Assembly (NCBI GenBank): GCA_902167325.1
Contig: LR632930.1
Coordinates: forward strand, 2,046,001 to 2,110,000
DNA from: Chitinophaga pinensis
Lineage (GTDB): Bacteria > Bacteroidota > Bacteroidia > Chitinophagales > Chitinophagaceae
DNA: 64,000 nt
Direction of reading: 5' to 3'
The stretch's first letter is position 1. Every line of letters starts with the position of its first letter. The translations under genes and the position numbers were made by a program. The notes beneath the pieces are model-generated. The model did no database searches. It had not been told where the DNA came from and saw only the letters and a list, made by a program, of their open reading frames with translations. Below, piece by piece: positions 8,328-15,081 of the stretch.

Positions 8328-9542
8328 ATGGCAGAACGTGTGCTGATAACAGGGATAGGTATGATCTCCGCCATCGGGAATAACGTGGAGGAGAATTTCC
8401 GCAGCCTCCGGGCGCAACGGAGCGGCATCGGGTATTCGCAATATGTGGATACCATTCACCGCAATGTGCTGCCGGTAGGTGAGGTGAAATGCAGTACGGC
8501 AGAACTGGCAGAGATGGCCGGTATCACCGATGCCACAGGCTTCACCCGCACCACGCTCCTCGGTCTCATAGCCATGCAGGAAGCCCTGCTTTCCGCAGGT
8601 ATCCGCGATGCTGCAGAAACACCCACCGCATTCATCAATGCCTCCACCGTTGGCGGCATGTGTGATACCGAGAAAATCTACTTCGATATCCTCGACCCCG
8701 AAAAGGAAGGTACTTTCCTGCAACTCATCGATGCCCTCGATTGTGCAGACTGTACACAACGCATCGCTGATCACACAGGTCTTACCGCTTACGTTACCAC
8801 CATCAGCACCGCATGCTCCTCCTCCGCCAATGCACTCATGTATGGCGCAAGGCTCATCCGGGCAGGACTCGTACAGCGCGCCGTATGCGGCGGTACGGAA
8901 GCGCTTACCCGCTTTACCATCAACGGTTTCAATTCCCTTAAAAATATCGACAAAAGGCATTGCATGCCCTTCGACAACGACCGTAATGGTCTTAACCTTG
9001 GCGAAGGCGCGGCATACCTCGTACTGGAATCAGAAAGCTTCGCGCAACGGCGTAAGGCAAGGCCTATGGCCGAGCTGAGCGGCTGGTGCAATACCAACGA
9101 AGCCTTTCATCCCACATCACCCTCCCCGGAAGGCGACGGCGCTTTCGAGGCCATGCGCAAAGCCATTGCCATGAGCGGCCGCACGTTGGAAGATGTGCAA
9201 TACATCAACGTACACGGCACGGCCACGCTCAACAACGATGTGTCTGAAGGCCGCGCTCTGGAACGGCTTTTTGGGGATAACGTACCTTCATTCAGTTCTA
9301 CCAAACCGTTTACCGGTCATACCCTTGCGGCGGCCGGAGCTATAGAAGCCATTTATTCCGTGTTGTCCATCAACCGGCAAATGATATGGCCCAATCTCAA
9401 TTTTAATGCGCGTATGGAAGAGCTGCGCATCTCACCGGAAACGCGCCTGCTGGAAGAGTCACCCGTTCAGAACGTGGTGTCTAACTCCTTCGGGTTCGGT
9501 GGTAACAATGCATCACTCGTGATCAGTAAGTATGGATATTAA
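8328..9542 (+). CDS. Beta-ketoacyl-ACP synthase (KAS II/FabF type)
   Basis: A 404-residue condensing enzyme of the FabF fold. The catalytic triad is intact: Cys163 (STACSSSANAL), His296 (NVHGTAT) and His331 (TGHTLAAAGA). The gene lies 14 bases after the ACP gene and overlaps the next ketosynthase-like gene by 11 bases, indicating translational coupling with that partner. Pairing of an active ketosynthase with a cysteine-less homologue is the pattern of type II polyketide and aryl-polyene systems, so it probably elongates the polyene chain. Confidence 0.93.
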   Translation: MAERVLITGIGMISAIGNNVEENFRSLRAQRSGIGYSQYVDTIHRNVLPVGEVKCSTAELAEMAGITDATGFTRTTLLGLIAMQEALLSAGIRDAAETPTAFINASTVGGMCDTEKIYFDILDPEKEGTFLQLIDALDCADCTQRIADHTGLTAYVTTISTACSSSANALMYGARLIRAGLVQRAVCGGTEALTRFTINGFNSLKNIDKRHCMPFDNDRNGLNLGEGAAYLVLESESFAQRRKARPMAELSGWCNTNEAFHPTSPSPEGDGAFEAMRKAIAMSGRTLEDVQYINVHGTATLNNDVSEGRALERLFGDNVPSFSSTKPFTGHTLAAAGAIEAIYSVLSINRQMIWPNLNFNARMEELRISPETRLLEESPVQNVVSNSFGFGGNNASLVISKYGY

Positions 9543-10545
9543 GTGCTACATACAGGCCAGCGCGGCAATTTCCCCCCAGCAGAGCTTTACGGGAGATTAC
9601 ACACCGCAACTGCTTCCCCTCACGGAGCGCAACCTTTTGCGTGCCCAGGAGCCGGGTTATGCGGGCTTTATCCCGCCCAACAGTTTGCGCCGTATGAGCC
9701 GTTTGCTGAAGATGGGCTTAACCTCAGCATTACAATGCCTCCGCAATGGCAACGCCTCCGTTCCCGGTGCCATCATCACCGGCACTGGCCGTGGCAGCCT
9801 GCAGGATACCGAAAAGTTCCTGCATGATATCCGCACATATGAAGAAACGGCACTCAATCCCACACCGTTCATTCAATCTACCTACAATTCCGTAAACGGA
9901 CTGGTAGCCCTGCAGCAGCAATGCACCGACTATAACAATACTTTCGTACACCGTGGTTTCTCTTTCGAGCATGCCCTGCTGGACAGCATATTGCAAATCC
10001 AGGAAGGCGCAGCCCAAAGCGTACTAACCGGTGGTTTCGACGAAATGACCGTTGAGCATCACTACATCAAAAGCCGCATTGGCTACTGGAAAACCGCGCT
10101 CACGCAACCGGCTGATATGCTGGAATCCGGTACACAGGGTACCGTTGCGGGTGAGGGTTCCGTGTTTTTCCTCATTGGCACCGCTCCATCTGCAGTTGAG
10201 CTGAAAGGCATGCAGATGCTTTATAAACCCACACCTGAGCAGCTTTCTGCCAGTCTCACTCAATTCCTCGCACAGCAGGGCGTAGCTCCTGAAGAAATCG
10301 ATCTGCTGGTAAGCGGCCGTAATGGTGATACCCGTTTCGATCATTTCTATGACGTGGCTGAAAAGGTACTCCCTTCTTCCGTAGAGAAAATTCACTTCAA
10401 ACAATACTGCGGCGAGTACGATACTGCAGGTGCCTTCGGTATGTGGACGGTCACACAGGAGTTACTTTCCGGCCGTCATAAAACTGCACTACTTTACAAT
10501 CACTTTTACGGGGAGCAGCATACTTTTGTGTTGTTGCAAGCTTAG
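9532..10545 (+). CDS. Chain-length-factor-like ketosynthase homologue (no active-site Cys)
   Basis: A 337-residue KAS-fold protein that starts inside the end of the preceding ketosynthase gene. The family framework is present (TGTGRGSLQDT, VLTGGFDEM and the closing FGMWTVTQELLSG). At the nucleophile position, where the partner has TACSS, it reads HRGFS (about 140-144). With no cysteine it cannot form the acyl-enzyme and is best read as the heterodimer partner that sets chain length. It is the last gene of the block in this window. Confidence 0.85.
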   Translation: MDIKCYIQASAAISPQQSFTGDYTPQLLPLTERNLLRAQEPGYAGFIPPNSLRRMSRLLKMGLTSALQCLRNGNASVPGAIITGTGRGSLQDTEKFLHDIRTYEETALNPTPFIQSTYNSVNGLVALQQQCTDYNNTFVHRGFSFEHALLDSILQIQEGAAQSVLTGGFDEMTVEHHYIKSRIGYWKTALTQPADMLESGTQGTVAGEGSVFFLIGTAPSAVELKGMQMLYKPTPEQLSASLTQFLAQQGVAPEEIDLLVSGRNGDTRFDHFYDVAEKVLPSSVEKIHFKQYCGEYDTAGAFGMWTVTQELLSGRHKTALLYNHFYGEQHTFVLLQA

Positions 10546-10645
10546 GTTCATAACTATATCATTTACAAGCATTTAATAGGAATGTCCTAATTGATCTCGA
10601 TAATCGTTATCAGGGTATAGGCTTCTTTTTTAGCTTATGTTATAA

Positions 10646-10861
10646 GCTTATAGGCTTATCCATTGCTTTGCAAATGGTAATGGGCAGCATTCTCGTCTTA
10701 ATGCAGACGTGATTATAGAAAAACTTCTCGGTGGTGATGTATTCAGTTGGGGTGGAAGAGGTTTTGTACAGGAAGGTAATATCCGTGCTGCCTACCTGCA
10801 TGCACTCAGAGAAGCGGATAAAGGCAATTTTGAATTCCTTATGCAATTTGCACGCTCTTAG
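10646..10861 (+). pseudogene. 3' remnant of a Fic-domain gene (mobile mystery protein B type)
   Basis: Reading from 10646 to the TAG at 10859-10861 gives 71 residues with no start codon and an in-frame TAA immediately upstream (10643-10645). Residues from 10661 read HCFANGNGQHSR, a slightly altered FIC motif (canonical HPFxxGNGRxxR). The tail ends READKGNFEFLMQFARS, which resembles the C-terminus of Fic proteins annotated as mobile mystery protein B. The N-terminal two thirds and any partner gene are gone. Loss of the motif's Pro and first Arg supports a decayed gene. The remaining 100 bases after the ketosynthase stop hold nothing recognisable. Confidence 0.8.
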
Positions 10862-10875
10862 AAGAGTAGTACCTC

Positions 10876-11442
10876 CTAACCCCGTTCCCAGATACCCGCA
10901 GTTTCCATCCCAAGTCCCGTCTCACTTTCATGCAGCAGCGCGAAATAAGTCTTATTGTCACCAGATGCAAAGGAGACAAGTAGTGCAGACTGGCTGAATG
11001 GATTAGTCAGATCCGGCTTTAAGTCATAGATCTCCTTATCCCGGTTTTCCTGCAATAAATGTTTCGCGAGCAAGATGTTCGCTGTTGAGCTGATGAATTC
11101 ATGCAGAATAGCAGGCGCGAATATCCCCTTGTTATTGTAATGTTTTGAAGTTTCAATGGCATCACGGATTTCCGTGAACCAAGGCATTTTCTCTTTTTGT
11201 TTACGGCTCCGTTCCCTGAGCCATGCGCCTGATGCTGCAATGACGGAGAAGATCAGGCAAAGCAGTACTGCCAGCGTAAAACCTCCTGTAAGAAAAGCTA
11301 TGAGAAGAAAAATAACTGCTGCGGAAAGGGGGATGTGCCACATTTTAGGCTCCCGTGCCGCGGTTTTCTTACGGCCGGGTCTGAATACGGCTGCAATGAG
11401 GATACAATTAAAAACCACCGCGGCAAATTCAAATGCATACAT
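10876..11442 (-). CDS. Hypothetical membrane protein
   Basis: A 188-residue protein not recognised by family. Three hydrophobic segments occupy the N-terminal part (about 3-20, 34-50 and 54-72), and a basic stretch (RERSRKQKEK, 76-85) follows. The remaining hundred residues form a soluble domain (EIRDAIETSKHYNNKG and the HEFISSTANILLAKHLL region). A small sensor or anchor-like architecture is possible. Codon use matches its neighbours. It is single and oriented towards the Fic remnant. Confidence 0.7.
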   Translation of the reverse strand: MYAFEFAAVVFNCILIAAVFRPGRKKTAAREPKMWHIPLSAAVIFLLIAFLTGGFTLAVLLCLIFSVIAASGAWLRERSRKQKEKMPWFTEIRDAIETSKHYNNKGIFAPAILHEFISSTANILLAKHLLQENRDKEIYDLKPDLTNPFSQSALLVSFASGDNKTYFALLHESETGLGMETAGIWERG

Positions 11443-11489
11443 AGGATTAGGGTAATAGTAAGATTAAGATATACTTTTCAGGGAATAAG

Positions 11490-11523
11490 AAGAAAAAAGG
11501 CCGCTCCTTTATCGGGAGCAGCC
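11490..11523 (-). terminator. Rho-independent terminator of the coiled-coil gene
   Basis: Read on the minus strand, GGCTGCTCCC and GGAGCGGCC pair around GATAAA, with a single mismatch, and a run of T residues follows. It lies about 70 bases after the stop of the repeat protein. Confidence 0.8.
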
Positions 11524-11590
11524 AGTGGGTATTAAACTATGTGGGTATTATTCGATAACATGCGACGTCAATTGCGATGGTATATTTCAG

Positions 11591-12304
11591 TTATTTCTTC
11601 ACAGACCTGGGGAGGTTGGGATTAGCCCTGTACCCCGTCCATGCTTCAATCTGATCGAGATCGGATTCAATACGGATCAGTCTGCTTTCGATGGGAGATA
11701 ATCTTACCTCAAGAAGGTTAAACCGGGTATGCACCAGTTCAAACCGATTGTCTACGTCATCGAATCTCCTGTCCATTTCATCAAACCTGAAGCCGATCAG
11801 TTCGAACTTCTTGTCCATGGATTCGAACCTTTGATCAATCAATTCGAATTTCCTGTCCATTGACTCTAACCTTTGATCAATTAAGTCGAATTTCCTGTCC
11901 ATTGACTCGAACCTTTGATCGATCAACTCGAATTTGTTGTCCATAATTTCGAACCTTTGATCGATCAATACAAATTTCTCGTCGATTTCATTAAACCTAA
12001 AGTTGATAAATTCGAACTTCTTGTCCATTGAATCAAATCTTTGATCGATCAATTCGAATTTGCCGTCCATGATTGTGAATCTTTGATCGATCAAATCGAA
12101 TTTGCCGTCCATGATTGTGAATCTTTGATCGATCAAATCGAATTTCATCTCGAATTTGGTTTCCATGACATCGATTCTCTTCTCTAGTCCATCGATTCTT
12201 TTGTCCAGTCCGTCAATTCTACCATCCAGGCAGTCGAACTTGTAGGCCATTTCTGTACCTAATGCCTGAATCGCGTTTAAAATTGTCATCGTTTCTTGCG
12301 TCAT
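11591..12304 (-). CDS. Tandem 14-residue-repeat coiled-coil protein
   Basis: A 237-residue protein without a signal peptide. From residue 54 to 193 it consists of ten consecutive 14-residue units of the form KFELIDQRFESMDx, two heptads each with hydrophobics at coiled-coil core positions. The region before it has shorter IDGLDKRIDGLEKRI repeats. The C-terminus (NLLEVRLSPIESRLIRIESDLDQIEAW) continues as coiled coil. The whole chain probably forms one long rod, perhaps a trimer or tetramer. It is not recognised as a named family. A terminator follows it, so it is probably monocistronic. Confidence 0.82.
   Translation of the reverse strand: MTQETMTILNAIQALGTEMAYKFDCLDGRIDGLDKRIDGLEKRIDVMETKFEMKFDLIDQRFTIMDGKFDLIDQRFTIMDGKFELIDQRFDSMDKKFEFINFRFNEIDEKFVLIDQRFEIMDNKFELIDQRFESMDRKFDLIDQRLESMDRKFELIDQRFESMDKKFELIGFRFDEMDRRFDDVDNRFELVHTRFNLLEVRLSPIESRLIRIESDLDQIEAWTGYRANPNLPRSVKK
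11726..12145 (-). repeat. Ten 42-bp coding tandem repeats
   Basis: Each unit encodes 14 residues of the coiled-coil rod. Two adjacent units, 12057-12098 and 12099-12140, are identical base for base. Most units contain TTTGATCGATCAA or a near variant, a palindromic core that recurs every 42 bp. The identity of neighbouring units points to recent duplication. Confidence 0.9.
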
Positions 12305-12427
12305 TGAATAATACTTTAAATGTTAAACAATGAAGCCAATGTATATTTTTTTTAAACTGAAAAATTTTTATCGGTTATTTTTTTTCTGACATTCTGGATG
12401 GAAGTTTAATCGTTGATACTAACAGTA

Positions 12428-14185
12428 TCATTTCACAACTCTGAACACCGGATACCGCATGAATCCCGGCTCGTTCCAGGGAGATTGGCGGTATACAAAA
12501 TTCAACTGGTCTCCACCGCTTTTTGCAAACGAAGAGTCGCTGGCACGGCGTGCTTCAAGCGCTTTTCGTACTTCAGCATTCTGACGGAGGAACTCGCCCG
12601 CAGTATCTTCAAATACATACGTTGAATACCCTTCCTTCTTACCTAAAATAGCGTCGAAGAAATTCCATGCGAAGTAGGAATCCGCACCTTTCGGTTCCAG
12701 CGTTTCCACAACGAAACGATTAGCCGCCTGATTCATGGGGATGAGATAATCACCTTTCCGGAATGCGATTTTCTGTTGAGATGTTTCCGTAGTTACGCTG
12801 TGATGCATGTAATGTTTTTCATAAGGCTGGGCTACGGTTTTCATATCCTTGATGGTATATACTTCAACAGTGATGGTGGTATCACGGGTGAGGCGTTTCA
12901 TCTGCACTTTGTTGTTTTGCAACAGTTCAATCACAGCCCACCATCCCTGCGGAATGATGTAAGCTTCTGGTTTAGTTACGTAGTTACCCGGCTCAAAATG
13001 GTTGAAGATCCGGATTTGCTTTTCGTAAGGCTTGTTGCGATCGTAATAGAGCCGCGGTAGTCCGGATACCTCGCTGGGTTTGTAACCAGCTTCGTAACCT
13101 TTGAACGTATACCATTGCGGCTTAGTAACATCGGGCTGCCAGTTGAGTGGGAAGCTTTCCTGCGTTTTTACAGATGCCCGGGTAGCGTCGCGAAGGCTTT
13201 TGATCTTACTGCTGTTCTCGGAGGTGAAGCGGATGAAGCACTCCATCAGGGCATAAGTGGCCTCCACACGCTGCTTGTAGGGCTTCAGCATATGCGTTTC
13301 AGGTACAAAGCCGAAGGTGTGGAAAAGGGTAGTGTAACCGCTGGAATACCGGGGACCGTCGGCGAAGGCAGTCCACCCGCTGTCGGGCGTAGGCCCGAAG
13401 TGGTTCACATAGGGGAGGAGGTCGTATCCTTTCTCCGCCATCATTTTATACAGCGCCGGCTCAAAGGTATCATGGAGGTAAGCCCCCATAACGCCGCCGA
13501 GTTTACCGTGCTGGGTGGCGAGGAGGGTCATGACGTGCTGATAATCAGCGCCATTACTCACGTGGTTGTCTACAAACACATCCGGATCGGTGAGGTGGTA
13601 GATCTGGTGGAAAGTGCGGGCATTGCGGGAGTCGGCTTTTATGAAATCACGGTTGAGGTCAAGGTTCTGGGCGTTTCCCCGGGAGCCGAAGGCATCGGGA
13701 CCATTCTGGTCTACCCGGAAGTACGGGGAGCGGTTCAGGGCGCCGCCGATATTGTAGATGGGAATAATGGCGAGGGTCACATTAGCGGGAAGCTGCTTTT
13801 TACCGAGGCAGAGGTCACGTACGAGCATCATGGTAGCATCGATACCATCAGGCTCACCGGGGTGGATGCCGTTGTTGATGAGGATGATACGGCGGTTTTT
13901 ACGGCGCAGGCTGGCATAATCGAAGTCCCGGTCGGGGGAAAGGGTGATGAGGTGGAGGGGAAACCCGGCATCTGTGGCCCCTATTTCGCGGATATGGAGC
14001 TGCGGGAAGCGGCGGACGAGCATTTTCCAGTAATCGATGCATTCAGCATAGGTAACGGTTTCCCGGGCGCCGGTGCGCTCGTATCTGGTCGTTAAGTCTT
14101 GTGCCTGAGTGTGTTGGGAGAATACGGCAAACAAAGCTGCCAGCGCAAAGGGGCGCCAGTTTCGGTTTAGATGATTGATAATCAA
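12428..14185 (-). CDS. M14-family zinc carboxypeptidase-like protein, secreted
   Basis: A 585-residue exported metallopeptidase. A signal peptide ends near residue 29 (SQHTQAQD). The M14 zinc site is readable as His108 and Glu111 (GIHPGEPDG) plus His208 (FVDNHVSNG). The substrate-binding Asn178-Arg179 pair lies in DLNRDF, and the probable catalytic glutamate is Glu296 in FVPETHMLKPY. The last 200 residues form an accessory beta-rich region. Likely periplasmic or secreted peptide trimming. The gene is single, with a repeat-bearing gap upstream. Confidence 0.9.
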   Translation of the reverse strand: MIINHLNRNWRPFALAALFAVFSQHTQAQDLTTRYERTGARETVTYAECIDYWKMLVRRFPQLHIREIGATDAGFPLHLITLSPDRDFDYASLRRKNRRIILINNGIHPGEPDGIDATMMLVRDLCLGKKQLPANVTLAIIPIYNIGGALNRSPYFRVDQNGPDAFGSRGNAQNLDLNRDFIKADSRNARTFHQIYHLTDPDVFVDNHVSNGADYQHVMTLLATQHGKLGGVMGAYLHDTFEPALYKMMAEKGYDLLPYVNHFGPTPDSGWTAFADGPRYSSGYTTLFHTFGFVPETHMLKPYKQRVEATYALMECFIRFTSENSSKIKSLRDATRASVKTQESFPLNWQPDVTKPQWYTFKGYEAGYKPSEVSGLPRLYYDRNKPYEKQIRIFNHFEPGNYVTKPEAYIIPQGWWAVIELLQNNKVQMKRLTRDTTITVEVYTIKDMKTVAQPYEKHYMHHSVTTETSQQKIAFRKGDYLIPMNQAANRFVVETLEPKGADSYFAWNFFDAILGKKEGYSTYVFEDTAGEFLRQNAEVRKALEARRASDSSFAKSGGDQLNFVYRQSPWNEPGFMRYPVFRVVK

Positions 14186-14248
14186 CGGTTAATTGTTTGA
14201 TTGTTGAAAGGTGTTGTAAATATACAAAACCTGCTGACATCCTCCTGC

Positions 14249-14349
14249 CATCCTTCAGTGATCCTTCAGTGGTGTTCAGTGGTGGTATAGGTTTGAGGGT
14301 GTTTGACTGAAGGATTACTGAAGGATCACTGAAGGATGACTGAATAATC
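14249..14349. repeat. Intergenic inverted array of 11-bp repeats
   Basis: Two copies of ATCCTTCAGTG (14250, 14261) and a degenerate third are followed, after about 35 bases, by four copies of the reverse-complement unit ACTGAAGGATx at 14306, 14317, 14328 and 14339. The spacing is exactly 11 bp. 14249-14270 and 14317-14338 are perfect 22-bp inverted repeats of each other. The rest of the 14186-14489 gap shows nothing further. Confidence 0.9.
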
Positions 14350-14489
14350 GGGCCAGCAGGAAGTAACGCCCTGAAACAGGACAAGGCTGATATACCTGCG
14401 AAACAGCAATAAGGAGGTGGAAGGTAAAGGCGGAAAGCTAAGGGGAATGTTTAAAAGGGAAGGCTGGGGTAAACAGCAGGAAATCCGGG

Positions 14490-14527
14490 AAATAAAAAAA
14501 GCCCTTCCCGTGTTGCAGGGAAGAGCT
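14490..14527 (-). terminator. Terminator downstream of rpsT
   Basis: On the minus strand AGCTCTTCCC pairs with GGGAAGGGCT around an 8-base loop, followed by seven T residues. It lies about 27 bases after the rpsT stop codon. Confidence 0.88.
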
Positions 14528-14553
14528 GGAAAGTTATGTTAACAGCCTGATTA

Positions 14554-14808
14554 TTAAGCGAGCGTGTTCACCTTAGAGGCGAGCTTGCTTTTCAGGTTAG
14601 CTGCTTTGTTCTTGTGGATAACGTTACGCTTAGCCAGTTTGTCGATCATAGAGATCACTTCCGGGAGATTCTCGGAAGCTGAGGCTTTGTCGGTCAGTTT
14701 CTTCAGATCCCGTATGGCATTGCGGGTCGTTTTGCCGTAGTAACGGTTACGCTCATTACGCTTTCTGCTCTGACGTACGTCTTTTTTTGTTGCTTTATGG
14801 TTTGCCAT
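14554..14808 (-). CDS. rpsT: 30S ribosomal protein S20
   Basis: An 84-residue, very basic protein matching S20: [27 protein letters not shown] at the start and [22 protein letters not shown] near the end (written here as fragments). It binds 16S rRNA in the 30S body. Full length and monocistronic, with its own terminator downstream. Confidence 0.97.
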   Translation of the reverse strand: MANHKATKKDVRQSRKRNERNRYYGKTTRNAIRDLKKLTDKASASENLPEVISMIDKLAKRNVIHKNKAANLKSKLASKVNTLA

Positions 14809-15081
14809 TGTTTAAATTTCAAGTTTCGGACGGCAAAGGTAAGTTTTATCTTTTTATAAACAAAAATAAATACCGGGATTTCAGGATTTTACCGGCCTTA
14901 CCGTTGCGGAATGCGAACAAAGATCATGAAAAAATGTGAAAAACCAACACGTTTTCCACCCTGTAAATCCGGTAAAAAGGCCACAAAATCCCAAATCTTT
15001 AGCGATATTTGCAATCCCGTAACACATTTTTCTTGTTATAGGTTAAAGCAGAATTAAAGACCAAGCTTAAATTCGTTGTAA

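Noticed and set aside
10731..10997. Plus-strand frame MVMYSVGVEEV after the ketosynthase
   Set aside because: It is out of frame with the Fic remnant that explains the same bases.
13115..14095. 326-codon plus-strand frame over the M14 peptidase
   Set aside because: Antisense shadow of a peptidase with all zinc ligands in place.
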